Assembly: GCA_026929865.2 (NCBI GenBank)
Contig: CM049405.1
Coordinates: 17,129,001-17,193,000 of the forward strand
Length of the DNA stretch: 64,000 nucleotides
DNA from: Hyperoplus lanceolatus
Lineage: Eukaryota > Chordata > Actinopteri > Uranoscopiformes > Ammodytidae
Reading direction: 5' to 3'
Positions within the stretch are counted from its first letter, which is position 1. Every line of letters starts with the position of its first letter. This document shows, one piece after another, positions 1-21,087 of the stretch. The position numbers and the translations under genes are program-made. The notes below the pieces were generated by a model, which worked only from the letters and a program-made list of their open reading frames with translations, ran no database searches and was not told the origin of the DNA.

Positions 1-1114
1 GGACAGTAATAAGGTCTGGAGTCCTGCAGTCATTTAGCGGGGCCCGAGCACCAGTTACCCACACTGTGGACAGCCTCTCCACTAATAGGCTGACCTACAT
101 TCCTGTAGCACAAAACTTTTAGTGCTAAATCCTGCTGGCTTACAGACACAAAGAGACTATTATCAAAACTCTCATTGAAAAAAAAAATAGTATGATTGTG
201 CACAAAAAAGAGCATCAAAGACTGCTGTCAGATATGAAGGGTCGGTGTGATTTGAACATGTATAGCTGTAGATCACTAAAATCCAAAAGCAGAAACTTGC
301 ATTGAAGATGAGAGACAACAGTTCAAAACATTCTGCACAGCAAATCAAAAGCAACACGTTTGTAATTTGTAATTGAAATATTTTAGCAGTCGGTGTTCAT
401 TGATAATGACTATAATGTACAGCTACATACAGTACATCCCTTCTTTAGAGGCTTAAACAACTGTTTTATACCTGACAGCCTACTACTTATTGTTCCCTGC
501 TGCTTGACATGGATTTTTCCCTCAATCAATTTCCTCAATTTCAAACTGGCAAACAGCAGCATGTCTCACGCTACCAGCCATGACTCATCTTTAGTCATGC
601 AGAAGCACAAACTTACCAGTAGTCCTGGAAATCTTCTCTGAAAGAAAAATTCAGCATATATCCACAGCTAAACGTATAAGTGAAAATCTATGGTTACAAA
701 ATCATAACTACATATGTTATTCTACAGCAATAGCCCTGGAATACCTTAATGTTACCAGCAATGCATAACAGATGGTGGAGTACATGTCAGAACTGTTGGC
801 AGTATCTTAACATGCAGGACCAAGGGAATACTGAAACTTAAAATCCATCAGCATGTTGGAAATGCTGTGTAGACCAAATTCAGAATAGAAACCCACATGA
901 TCCACAATAAGTAATGATTTTACCAGAAAGTACGGCGCAGAAAAGCTGTGCACACTTTGAGGTTGAGGGACCTCTATATCAAACAGAGAGCTTTGCTGTA
1001 CGGAAGAGGGATCTAAGACCTTTTTGGTGCAGCCTGTGACCACATGGGTGAGGTCCAGAATGCAAAAACAGCAGGTGATAAAACCATAATGCAAAAAGAT
1101 GGATGAAAACATAC
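1..1114. other. intron sequence 3' of tanc1 exon E15
   Basis: I see no further exon here. The next expected coding piece (more ankyrin repeats) is not found on the minus strand, so the rest of the gene lies outside the window. The stretch is AT-rich and has no recognisable repeat. Confidence 0.6.
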
Positions 1115-1193
1115 CTGTCTCTCCCCACAGAGTGTCGTGGCTATCAATTTGCACCGCATGCTCATTATTCAACGCCAGCAAGCCTCTCACAAC
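1115..1193 (-). CDS. tanc1: tanc1 exon E15 (ankyrin region)
   Basis: 79 bases, residues about 990-1016 of the recovered part. It starts in phase 0 after ...TTTGGCAG and reads VVRGLLALNNEH, then DTLWGET, a motif of TANC proteins between ankyrin repeats. It ends in phase 1 at ACAG before GTATGT. The spacing between VVRGLL and DTLWGET matches TANC1 as I remember it; TANC2 has a longer linker. This is the last exon visible, so the ankyrin array is cut by the window edge. Confidence 0.85.
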
Positions 1194-2228
<1,035 letters not shown>

Positions 2229-2421
2229 TTAGTTTTATTGCACTTAAAGACTTAAAGATCCCTCAACAACCCCAGGTGAATGAACTTTATGTTTAAGTAG
2301 CTTAATTCAAATCAATTGTGGCATCAATGCGCAAAGTAAGTCAAGTTTGAGCAAGTAAACGTTGCTTCAGTATTTAATATAGCTTCAATATTTCTAACTC
2401 ATCTTTATTAATAGAGGGTTA

Positions 2422-4373
<1,952 letters not shown>

Positions 4374-4553
4374 TCATTTAACCTGAGCTGCACAGGCTGT
4401 CAGTGTTTCTCTTCACATCCCATGGCTTATCCTCTGGTGAACTATACTCACTTGGTCCATAAATTACCAGACAGTGAACACCATGAAATTCCTCGAAGGG
4501 ATGGTTTTCAATCGAAGATGAGTGATAAGAGCATATATATCTAGGTTAATTCA

Positions 4554-6654
<2,101 letters not shown>

Positions 6655-8550
6655 CTATGGAAAAGACAAAGTTAATACAGTCAATGACGTATATATGAAG
6701 ACGTAACGGAGGAGCTATGCTGGTTAATTTCCATCTGATTATAAATTAGCCAAAATAATGAGAACATTTTCTAATCAAATCTCAATACACAAATAACAAT
6801 AGGACCTTTTCCAACTAAGTCAGTTGCTTCACTATACATCGTATTTTTTATTACCACAAGAAGAAAAAAAGAATGCAAAAAATATATCCAAAAGCATTCT
6901 TATTGTGCTGAAACATACACTTTGAAAGAAATTCTGCTTGTGTGCATTCACCATCAAAGGATGCTGCTCTTTGAGCAGTAGGAGAGCCAACACGCTGAGC
7001 TATCAGGCCTAAACAGACACACACAGACACTTGTTATTTAAGAAAATTATTTAAGAAAATGTGGGAAAAGAAAGTGAGTATTAAGAGGCAGGGGATAGAG
7101 GTGATGATGGATGGTGGGGGGCACAGGAACACATCTAGCAGAGGTCTGAGCCACAACTCACTTTCAATCTATGTCCTAGGGGGTTGGAGAAATCAATGCA
7201 CCTTAATCCTTCAATCCTCTGCCTGTCTGAGGCTAGAGAAACATTGCCTCTGTGAGATAATACTTCCCTCTCCCTCATCATGACAGGTACAACGAACAGA
7301 TGCAGACACACAAACACATGTATCCCCACACATACAGACAAAGTCACTGGAATGCACTGATCATAATCCCAGAGGGTGGGTGAAGTGATAGCAACACCTC
7401 ACGGATATTCAAGGAACTAGTCTAACAAGAAAAAAAAAGACGAATATCCGGAACTCGTCCTCCTTTGTGAAATGCTATTAGTTTGCCCAAAGTGCAAATC
7501 AATACTGAGACAATTCCATGACACTTATATGGTGTTATGGTTGACAACTTATCTGAATTTCCTTATGGCTTATATTGAGGAAGGAGTATTACTTGACCTT
7601 TACGATGCCACATGGCTGATTTTTCCTATTTATGTACTGCTTACTCTGACATTGTGGCATGTGAGACTAACTAGCAAGTTGCAATAGTGTGACACAAATT
7701 CCCTTTGATTAAAAAAAATGCTTCACTGTCAATCAAAGCCCTTCAACACTCACAAAGCGAACTGAATTGTGTTCGGTCAACCACAGACTGATCCTGACAA
7801 ATTATTACAGGTGATTGCATAAGAGCAGAATATAAAATGTCAGTGTCACAATGTATTGATTTAGCACATCCAGAGAACCTTGGCATTTGAATAAATAATT
7901 CTGGTTCACAGTTGCAGGGTGAAAAAATGGCTGAATTTGGTTTGAAGCACATTGCAGACTCTAGATGAGCGCAGCTAGGCCTGGCTTCCGACTGAGCGTT
8001 AATAACTTGAATTCAGGATGTCGAGTCTGTCAGCTATCACATTATAATCCCAGGCTCAGCGCTGCTCCCAGCAAAGAGAAATCATCCGTCGTGTGGTTCA
8101 TCGGGCATGTCAAAGCCTCAGCCCCATTGACCAGTGTGGGATCAACACGGACACGGCACATTCTCTGTTACTGGTGGACCTAGTGTCGCTGTCCCTCGGA
8201 ACTAATCAGCTCAAAGTGACTGACTGTTCCTTCCTCTGTCACGCAGTTCTTATTCCCGGGTCACTGATACTTCCAATTCCCTTCTGAATGTTCCCCGGAT
8301 AGGCTTGACAAAGAAATGACTCTGTAGAGAGCTTAGCATGACAGGGGAGAAGCAGCTCAGAAAAAAAAAACTTTCAACTGAACCTTCTTAAAGCGACAGG
8401 GTTTGATGGGCAGTCGGTGAAAGCATCAAGAACAGTAACAGAAGATTGGACTTGTTTGTAACGTTCTACAATCATATTTAAACTATTCGGGAAATGAGCT
8501 ATTCTACTGTAATACGATGATAATAACTCTCCTTTAACACAGCATATTGT
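6655..8550 (-). other. intron E9-E10, unique part
   Basis: AT-rich intron sequence before the block of mobile elements. No repeat or RNA gene is recognised. Confidence 0.55.
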
Positions 8551-8576
8551 TTAACCCTTATGCCCTATTAAAAAAA

Positions 8577-9290
8577 AGTTACATTGGGACCGTTAAGTAC
8601 ATTTTGTGTATTTTAACCTTTAAACTACATTAAAATTATGAAAGATCAATATTTTTTCACAATTTCTTTAAAAAAAATTTCATGAAGGGGTTGTTATTCA
8701 ATCTATGTCATGATTTAATTAATCACAATTAAAAATTAACCCTTTAGATGCCAGTTTTGATCATATACCACCAACCGCTTTATTGAAAAATACACTAAAA
8801 TTCAATATTATTTTATTTTTTTTTTACTTTGATTATTATTAGTATCACCGGCTCACCCATCTGAATACTAGGTGAGAAAATTGAATTTGGTGCATTATTA
8901 CTTTTTGTATAATGTCAGATTGAATAAAAAAGTTACACTGGGACCGTTAAGTACATTTTGTGTATTTTGACCTTTAAATTGCATTACATTTATGAAAGAT
9001 CAATATTTTTTCACATTTTTTTTTTCATATTTTTCATGAAGGGGTTGTTGTTCAATCTATGTCATGATTTAATTAATCACAATTAAAAATTAACCATTTA
9101 GATGCCAGTTTTGATCATATACCAACAACCACTTTATTGAAAAATACACTAAAATTCAATATTAAAATATTTTTTTTAACTTTGATTATTATTAGTATCA
9201 CCGGCTCACCCATCTGAATACTAGGTGAGAAAATTGAATTTGGGGCATTATTACTTTTTGAATAAAGTCAAATTGAATACAAAAAGTTAG
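8577..9290. repeat. 364-base tandem duplication inside the TTAA element
   Basis: Two adjacent copies start at 8577 and 8941, each beginning AGTTACAYTGGGACCGTTAA and sharing the landmarks ATGAAAGATCAATATTTTTT, GGGGTTGTTRTTCAATCTAT and ATCACCGGCTCACCCATCTG. A few substitutions separate them. Confidence 0.85.
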
Positions 9291-9532
9291 ATTTCTACCA
9301 TTGACTTACATTATAACGAAACTTTTTGGCAACCCGCCTTTAAATTAAAGTGAAACAATTTTTTTGCCTCTGATTTCCCATTTTACTGCAGAAAACACAA
9401 TGCAATTGGGTAAAATGAAAGAGAATAGTAAAATTTACCCATTTTATCACCTCTTTTACCATCAAAATATGAGTTTTTATGATGAAAACCACTCACTAAA
9501 ACTACAAAATAACACTTTTTTTTTTTTTTTTC

Positions 9533-9634
9533 GTGTGTGTGTGAGTGTGTGTGTATGTGTCTGTGTGTGTGTGTGTGCAGGTGTAAGTGCATGTGTGTGT
9601 GTGAAAGTGTGCTTGTGTGTGTGTGTGTGTGTAT
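9533..9634. repeat. imperfect (GT)n tract
   Basis: GT-rich low-complexity sequence with interruptions, inside the TTAA element. A short CA tract follows at about 9694-9726. Confidence 0.9.
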
Positions 9635-10727
9635 GAGAGGAGAGAAATTACAAGGGGTACAGATATACAGCCCTAATATCGTATGACACATGCAAACACA
9701 CACACCCCCACACACACACACACACAATCTTATTTTGTCATGGGCATGCTGACATCAGTCCATACTATCCATATCAGAACACCTTTGACATTTTTCTTTA
9801 CATTTTTTTGTCACATTGGCCAGTAATCCTGAAGTTTGACAGAAAATATGAAAATTTCAAATTTTTCCTCGTTTGTGTCATTTGGCATGTTTGTTCCTCG
9901 GTTTGAGATCATATGAAATTAATAAATCAACTGGAAATGGGTTAAAACCTAAAATGTGATGCCTTACCTTCAAAATGAATGCAAAAAATTATATAAAATT
10001 CTGATTTCATCTTGCCTTTGCCAAGGAATCAAAAATACTGGTTTTATGGCTTTTTATGAGTTTACAAAATGGCATCTTTTTACACAAGGATTTCAGTTTA
10101 TGTGATTTGAGTTCACACAGACTGACTCCTGGAAAATATTTTTTCACTTCAACCATTCTGACTAAAAGAGGTGTTCACTAACTACACATCAAAACCATTT
10201 TATTGTATTTTTTTATTTTTGTTATTGGTTTGCAGCCATGAATTATAAAAGGATGCCAATTTGTTGTGAAGGGTCACCATAGAGGTTAGTGGGGGGGGGG
10301 GGGCTAAAATGGGGCATTTTTTTATTGACCTTATTTTTACATAAGTTTATCAAGTTTACTACAGAGAAATGGCAAATTACAGTCAAAATTATTTTTCACT
10401 TTAATTTTAAGGTGGGGCTCAAAAAATGTTGTTATAATGGAAGTCAATGGTACAAATTGTGTAGCTAACGGTCCCAGTGTAACAAAAACATCTCACACAG
10501 TCAAAATGAAGTAGATATGGATGAAACCCAGAACATCTTAACTTCATTGTAAAACACACCTCCTTACCAAATTTTATGGCTAGGGGACAATCACAGCCAA
10601 AATTATCTCAAAAATGCAACCCCAGATACACAAATCTCCACCAATAGGGCATAAGGGTTAATCAGTCTGAACGATGACATTCTGGACATATTGCAGAAAT
10701 TACATGTTGTCTGAAACAATCCTCAAT

Positions 10728-13043
10728 TAGGGCTGGGCGAGATGCGCTCCAGGGGATGTATAAAATGACCCTATCGCGACCATCGAATACAAATTGGCAC
10801 GTAATGTGTTTTTTTTAGGCGCCGCCGCCACTGGCAAACTCGCTGGTGTTCGCTTCTCTCGCTCTTTCCTGTGGCTCTCTGCCTCAGACTACATGCATTG
10901 GCAACTCACTCACTCACCCCTCCGAACCAGAGTCAAATGGGCGCGCACCTGTGACGTAGTCTGTGCCTTGTGAGTGTTTAGTTTAATCGCCATGTGAAAA
11001 CAACGACGAGGGGGGGAGAGGGGGGGAGAAAAAAAGACGAGGGCTCTGATGCTCTTATGACAGCCGAACGAGCGGATGGAGGGGGCGCGAAAGACGGCGA
11101 TGGTGGCTGTCGTTCATAGCATGGACCTTTTTTGTAGACGGGCGCTTGACAGCATAAGCGGCCGCTGTACAGAGCCTGGTCCTTATGAGAGGAAGGCGAA
11201 CGAGCGCCGGGGGAGTTTTTGGTCCAACGTCACACAAACACGGCATCCCATTTATTACGGGCAGCCTCTTATAATAGGTCCATGTCAGCACCAAGGGAGG
11301 TGCACACCGTTAATTAACTAAAAGTCTATGTAATGTAGGCTACATTTGCGAGTATTTTTTATAAAATAAAACAGTGTTTTAGTGATAATGCAGGAGGGCT
11401 AGATCAATAGGTATGAATAGCATCCAGGAATGGTGCATCGGTTAGAATGCAAGGAATGATCATGATGAGACTTTGCTTTCTTTAGACTATAGGCTATTAT
11501 TCTCAGCCGTATTTATTTAAATCCTCTGATTGTCTTCTAGTTTTATTTTCATTAACTAAATACAGGAGAATCAAACAGTAAGGCAGGTAACAGAGGGACG
11601 ATGAGCCACCTGCTGCTTGCGCTCGCATGAATCTCTCTCGGACAAACAGGCAGGCAGAAAACGAAACTTAACTAGAGCAACTGCTCTTAAAGCGACAGTA
11701 ACCATTATACATGTCAGAGCCTTTTATACACATAGACTACTATTATGGATCAAAACCGGTTCTGCATTTAAAGTGTGGCTGCTATCTTCAGGGGGTTAGT
11801 GGTGATAAACAATTAGTAAGTGGTTGTAATGAGTCATAACTAGTGTTCTCAGTTTACAGATTAACAGAAGATGGAAAAAAACTGTTTCCAAATAAAATAA
11901 TGCTGGATCCATTGTATGGGAGTGGAAGGATGTGGAATAATCAATACAATGTGCAAACTCTTTGCCATGTGCAAGTTTCAAATTGTTCCAATAGAAAGCA
12001 CTAAAGAATATAAACATGTTTCATGTAGCCTAATGCATCGGTTTTCAAACTGTGGGGCGGGGTTATGGCAGGGGGCGCGCGGATGAATATGTAAAAAAAA
12101 ATTTTTTTTTTTTTTTTTTTAGTTTTTCTTTTTTATACTAAGATCACGGCATAGCTGGACACAAGTTCTTCTGCTTCGTTCCCCTCACTGCATTTAAATG
12201 CATTCAGTAAATTAGAGAAATAGGTCTCGTTAAAGAAAAAGAGCACCAAGCCCAACCCAGAGGACCCTGCATACATTTTGTTTATTTTAAATTAATATTT
12301 TTATGGAAAATCCATGTGTCCTTCTTCAATAGCTTCTAATTCATCAGACCCAGTGTCTCCAAATTATTTGTTCACACAAAATTCCTCATATTTAGCCTCT
12401 TAATTGTCCTCTCAAAGTGCACCAGATTCATGCATTTCACTTTAAAGAGGTGAAAAAAAATCTCCCGGGGGGGCATACCCCCGGACCCCCCTAGGAGGGT
12501 CTGGTTCTCCACTGCCCACTATTCTCCTCCAGCAGGACATTGGAGGCACTAGCGAAAAAACACTGGGTGTGTGACTGACATTTAACTAGTCAATAATTTG
12601 GGCAAGTCTGTCTGCCTATCTTTCTCACTCCGATGCACACTCAGTCAGTATTATCCATGCTCAAAGGAAGCAGGATTAAAACACTGGATTATGTGTTTAA
12701 AAACGCACAAAAATGTTTAGAATGTTTCAAAAACATGTTTAAATTTGTAAAATAATTAAAAAAAAATTGGGGGGGGGGGCTCCGCTGAAATTTGTTCTCT
12801 GAGGGGGGGCTCACTTTCTCACACTTTGAAAACCCCTGGCCTAATGCATTGTTAGTGCAGACACATTTTGCAGGGACTATTTAAATCATATTACTGGTGT
12901 GATGTTATGCAAAAAATAATTAAATTGAGCATTTAGGATGTGCTCTAGAGGAGATTTGAAATATATCGAGATATATATCGTGTATCGAGATATAGTAAAA
13001 AAAATATCGAGATATTGATTTTTGCCCATATCGCCCAGCCCTA
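10728..13043. mobile_element. hAT-type non-autonomous DNA transposon
   Basis: The terminal inverted repeats are TAGGGCTGGGCGA at 10728 and the inverse ending at 13043. They are flanked by a perfect 8-base target duplication TCCTCAAT (10720-10727 and 13044-13051), the hallmark length of hAT transposons. Subterminal ATCGAGATAT-rich sequence precedes the right end. No transposase coding frame is visible. It carries a second element at 12039-12839. Confidence 0.85.
12039..12839. mobile_element. nested hAT-like element
   Basis: The left end is GGTTTTCAAACTGTGGGGCG and the right end the inverse of CAGGGGTTTTCAAAGTGTGA. It is flanked by CCTAATGCAT at 12029-12038 and 12840-12849, a 10-base direct repeat (an 8-base duplication plus two chance matches is possible). 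It sits wholly inside the 10728-13043 element and is therefore younger. Confidence 0.8.
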
Positions 13044-13049
13044 TCCTCA

Positions 13050-14231
<1,182 letters not shown>

Positions 14232-14550
14232 TTATTTTAGACTTAGCAATAAATGAAAAGCAAAGATTTGTTATTTGGTTCTGGCAGTGAAAAACACACA
14301 GCTGGGAACATTCAATAATCTTAGAGCATCTGCCAACTGTTCTGTTTATTCTGTAGAAAATAGTGTTGTGTCTGATGCATTTTCATATTCTTAGCCACAT
14401 ATTATCTGTTTAACCTAGTTCAGAACATGACTCTATCCACCCTAGCCAACACAGAAGGGATGAGGAAGTAGCTGGCCAATGGCTGACCACCTCAGATAAA
14501 CTCATCTATAATAAGCAGGGTCCCAGGTGGAGTTCTAAAAGAAGGATCTT

Positions 14551-15619
14551 CAGGGGCACTTTACACTGTGAAAACGTGACAGTTTTCCAGTTTTTGGTTT
14601 AAAAAAAAAAACCCGTTCAGACACAATTTATCTGACATCTTCACTCGTACACATGTTTTCAGAGGAAACGGGCCGAAATCGCTGTAGTAGCAGTGTAGCA
14701 GCCATGCCAAGCCAATAGTCAGCGGTGACACAGCCTAGTAGATAGCTCTTCCGGTACAATTTGATGCATAAAACCTTACTGTAACCGAACATTAATGCAA
14801 CGTTCATAAAGCGGTTGGTGTAAGCTTGGGGTTACAAGTATTGTAAAAGACAAGCTTTCTGTCCTCTTATTTCACCGCATTGAACTCGTAAAAACAGAAG
14901 ACTTGCTGATAGTGAAGGGGCTTCGTGAGTGGATACCTTCCTGTTAGGCGTACTTCAAAATAAAAGTCAACTCAAGTGTGTCCAGTGAAATGCTATTAAT
15001 GTTTAGCCAGTGAAATGCTTTTACTGTGAAGCCGTAGCCTTAAAGCTCCTTTTGTTGAACAGTAACTTAACCGCTGCGCGCTGAACTATGGATAGTGTTT
15101 TTTTAATGTAGAGAGAGCCGTGTCCCTGCCCTGGCATAGAAGCTACACACATTTATTTGGCTAGAAAAACCGGCAGAGCACAAATCTTTCCCCAGACAAA
15201 GTGGCTGGTGGTCTCAATAACTTACTAATCGCTTAGACTAAATTGGCGAGTGTTAGGCTATATTTTAGCCCTGCACGTCACTCTCCGCTGATCACAGTGA
15301 TGGTGCCGTGGAGACACCGTTCATGTTGTTGTCTTCTAACTTTATAACTCGCTTGTGTTGTGGGTATTTTGACAGCAAATGTTATAGACTACGCATGTGT
15401 GAGGGTGGAGCCGTGACGTCAGCGTTATCAGGGGAAATGGTTTCGGTGTTTACAGGAAACCAAAACCGTTAAGTTTTCCAAAAAATCCTCCCTCGGAGGT
15501 GATCTCAAAAACCTGCGGTTTCATGCCTGCGTTTGCTGTTTTCCTGTAAATGATATAGTGCAACCGCGGGAATTTTTCCGCGTTTGCACCGTTTCGTGTT
15601 GTCGTGTTGAGTGCCCCTC
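14551..15619. mobile_element. possible non-autonomous DNA transposon
   Basis: Inverted ends AGGGGCACTTTACAC (14552) and AGGGGCACTCAACAC (inverse, ending 15618) frame about 1.07 kb. The flanking positions show no clear target duplication. The CAGGGG start is hAT-like, but without a duplication the superfamily is open. No coding frame. Confidence 0.5.
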
Positions 15620-17544
15620 AGAGTATGAACAGGTTGCTGCAGTGTTCAAAGGAGGTCTGACTTAGAAGGAAAAATAGGGGAAAGGGATGAAGAAGGAAGA
15701 AAAGAGAGACGCCCTGGGGATGTATGACTCTGTTCTAATTACAGTCCAACCTGGAGGAGCTGACACACTTACAGGAGCAGCAGCAGGAGGAGCAGGTGAC
15801 CTGTTCCTCTGCTGGCCATACCTCTGGTGTTGCTGATACCTATTGCTCCATCAACAATGTAGACTAGCTTCTGGAAACCTCACTGACTAGTATGCTCATA
15901 TTACACCATACCACACCATCTGAAAGAGTGTTTATATTTCCTTCATTTATAAAGGGGGACCTATAAACCACATAGACTGATATATCTACCATAAGTACCT
16001 TGGCTGCAACACAGTGAGGCTTTCTGCCATGCAGTAAAGGAATATCCCTTGAGGTGGAGAGGAAGGCTTGGTACAAAGTGGGTTGTTAGGCAGGAATGGA
16101 CAGAGTCTAACAGATAAAAGGTTTGTTACACCACCTTTCTTGGATTTGTACAGTAATTGCATGTGATGTTTACCAACATCCCTTCTATTGGATCATGGGT
16201 TACATGGCTGTGCATACCATCACATGAAAACATGACTGGCAGGAGTTTGTGCAGTGAGATTTGTACTAATTCTAGGTTTTATAAGATATGATTGATCACC
16301 AATCTAGTCACAAGGATTTATTGTGTTACATAATATTCCAGTCAAACCATTCCAAGGCTGGGAGACAACACCAACTGTGGACTGTGTTAAGTCTTGGGGC
16401 TATATTATGAATCACACAGATTGAGGGCTTCTTATGAAAGATACAATAACAAAGCAACAGATGGAATCTGTGAAAGGATCTTTAGTAAATACAGCAAATT
16501 AAACAGCCAATTTTATATATACAATAACTGGAAAGCCGCCTGACAAAGAGTCATGTAGACTACTGCCTCATTAATGAGCAATTACAATCTCCACAAATGA
16601 TGATGCAACATCCTGCAGCACACCTGCAGAACTTCATCTACCGGCCCAACAATGAATCTACTGTTGAGAAACAATGCTTAAAAACACGCCTGTGTGATAA
16701 ACCACAAAATGTAAAGGCCTCAGTATCCCTGTTATGAGGCCGCTTTGAAATCAATGATTAAAAAGTACTGACAGAATTTGACAGAAGCTGCTCAGTGTTG
16801 CATCAGTACTCGCACATCACAGGAACAGAGCAACGGGGAGAGTGCCTGTTGGAAAACACTTTACACAATAATTGGCTTGAGGGATATGGTTTGGGCTTCA
16901 CAGACATTCAGATGAGCCTCAGTGGCATACAGTTGGCTGTCTGGTGCATGAACTTCCCAGTGGCAGATGCAAACTGTAGCGCAGTTGTCTCATGCCGCAT
17001 TTCATTACAAAGGAGGAATCCATCATAGGGCAGGAGTATCAAGCCCTCAAGGTGTTTGAGGGACACCAGCTTGTGATCAGTTAACATTCTTAACGTTCAG
17101 TAACATTAAAAAAATTAGGACAGATCAAGCACACTCGGAGACAGAGTCCAGGGAAGAGGCTCATTAGAAAGCTCTGTCACCCATCCAAAGAGCTAACATC
17201 GAACCAGCCATCACAAAGTTATTTAAATAATATAATCTAATATAAAATAGAATATTAATCCATCTTTCAAGGTTGAAACTCCCAGCAGGCAAATTATTGT
17301 AATACAAAAGTTATTAAATCCTACCGAGAGTTCCAGAAAGTCAGTAGTCACAAAAGGTGCAGGAGACATGACATGTTTCATTAGCGGGCACCAGAGCAGC
17401 AGATGTGGAGCTAATACAAAGATTTTTTTTTTAAAGCCAGCTGCAATCAGCAATTACACAAACCAAGCAAAAGCGCACTAAGTAGAGAATATTCCAGACA
17501 GATACACAGTTGACTCATCTGCCCACTGAACTATTTTTGATCAT
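15620..17544. other. intron E7-E8, unique part
   Basis: No repeat recognised. It contains a 51-base exon-like stretch on the plus strand at 15745-15795, reported separately. Confidence 0.5.
15745..15795 (+). other. exon-like stretch, unproven
   Basis: A good acceptor (TTCTAATTACAG) precedes and a donor (CAG, GTGACC) follows 51 bases that read SNLEELTHLQEQQQEEQ with no stop: an acidic, glutamine-rich, coiled-coil-like peptide. No partner exon is seen nearby and I do not recognise the gene. It may be a captured exon or chance. Confidence 0.25.
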
Positions 17545-18845
17545 AATCAGAGAAAGCATTTCGGAAATATGATCCAGTGGTTGACACTAACGGTTGCCCG
17601 CTTGTAAATAAATTCCTGGGTGTGACAATAGACCACAAGCTATGCTGGAAACCTCACATAAAACATGTTAAATCTAAACTGTCACGAAGCATCTCAGTCC
17701 TGGGTAAAGCAAAGCATATATTGGATCACAAATCATTGCATATTCTCTACTGTTCAATGATCTTACCTTATTTAAATTACTGTGTGGAGGTCTGGGGGAC
17801 CACTTACAAAAGCTCACTGCAACCACTAGTCACACTTCAAAAACGAGCCGTAAGAATAATCAATAAAGCTGGATATTATGAACACACCAACCTCCTCTTT
17901 TTACATTCCCGCATCATAAAGTTCAAGGACCTGGTTGAATATCAAGTTACACAAATCATGTTCAAAGCTAGAAACAAACTGCTACCAGGTAACATTCAAA
18001 AACTTTTTTTTTTGACAGAGAGGGGGGTTATAATTTGAGGGAACAGTTAAACTTTAAGACACTGGCTGCACGCATGACTTTAAAATGTCATTGCATCTCA
18101 ATTGGTGGTGTGAAACTGTGGAATGGTATGAGCACGGAGCTAAAGCAATGTCCAAACATGATTCAGTTCAAAAGAAAATTCAAAGCAATGATTTTTAAAA
18201 GGTACAGGGATGAGGGAGAGATTTAAGAAGGAAAGTATATTAATAAAAAAAAAAAAAATACAAATATTTTTTTTTTAGATTGTATATATTGTGTATATAT
18301 ATATTTAAAGTGTAATTATGGTGCATCATATTGAATGAATATTTGTATATAGATATATTGATTGTATAGATATGTGGATACATGTGTATATATATAGATA
18401 TAGATATGTGAATTGTATAAATATAAAGATATAGATATATGGATTCTATAAATGCATATACTAGATATATTTTTGTATAGATGTATGTATATAATAGATA
18501 TAGATATATGGATTATATAAATATAAAAAAAATTATAGTATCTAATTGTATATTTGTATGGATTGTATCAAATATGGTATAACCAATTGTATAGATTTGT
18601 AAAAAGGATTATAAAGAACACAGGAAGCTAATATAATAAATATAAGTTATTGAGCTGAGGAAAAGGGGTAGGATCAAATAAGTTTATACTTCTTCCTACT
18701 CCTTTTCAGGCATATCAATTCAATATGTCATTTGTTTATTTTGTTTATTTTTATTTCTTTTGTGAAATCATCTGAGCATATTTTTTTTTAATTGTATTTT
18801 CATGCTTTTCATTGATATGTCTGAAATTAAATTAATAAATAAATA
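17545..18845 (+). pseudogene. 5'-truncated LINE remnant (reverse transcriptase C-terminal part)
   Basis: The frame from 17577 contains FLGVTIDHKLCWKPHI, ILYCSMILPYLNYCVEVWG and LQKRAVRIINKAGYYEHTN, typical of the end of non-LTR reverse transcriptases and the following thumb/C-terminal region (L2/CR1-like in style). A frameshift at about 18017-18035, near runs of T and G, moves reading to a second frame ending at 18226. A 3' tail follows with AT-rich repeats and CTTCTTCCTACTCCTTTTC near 18690. It lies antisense to tanc1. Confidence 0.75.
18240..18610. repeat. AT-rich degenerate microsatellite (GATATA/TATAGA)n
   Basis: Long run of imperfect ATAGATAT/TGTATA units within the LINE 3' region. Confidence 0.8.
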
Positions 18846-20602
<1,757 letters not shown>

Positions 20603-21087
20603 TGATCCAACTCCTGTTTGTATCTTTGCTGCCAACTCTGTCACAGAAGAGTGGTCTACAATAATGATGACTAAATTGCCTCGAACCAATAGACTAAAGC
20701 ATATATAAGCAAACCAGATACAGCTTAAAATAAAGGCTTAATACATATTTTTTTACACATATGTAGTAGACCTTCCCAAGACCTGTAAACAGACTTTGAT
20801 GTGAAAACTATGAACAAATATTAAGAAGCTAAAGACATTTACTGTAATGATGTCCTGCCAATCCCATGTGATGCAAGGCAAAGTGTTAACTGAAAGGTAA
20901 TTAAAGGTAACATATTATGCACTTTGCTGTCAATTTTATATGGTCTAAGTAGTCCCTAATACTTATTTTTTTAGATGTTTGCTGAAAAACCCGTTCAGAT
21001 CATTTATTGTAGCAAGCCTCTATACCCTGATTGTCCTTGGTCTCAGGATGACCTATATTTGTGCGATCTGGCTGTCCCCTCCCACCA

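Larger units (their letters stand above)
8551..10661. mobile_element. TTAA-bounded DNA transposon, non-autonomous (piggyBac-like)
   Basis: The ends are TTAACCCTTATGCCCTATT at 8551 and its exact inverse at 10643-10661. TTAA at both borders fits the TTAA target site of piggyBac-type transposons. A second inverted block lies inside: GTTACATTGGGACCGTTA near 8579 and its near-inverse (TAACGGTCCCAGTGTAAC) near 10466-10484. No transposase frame is seen, so a helper element would be needed. Superfamily is inferred from target site and ends only. Confidence 0.75.
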
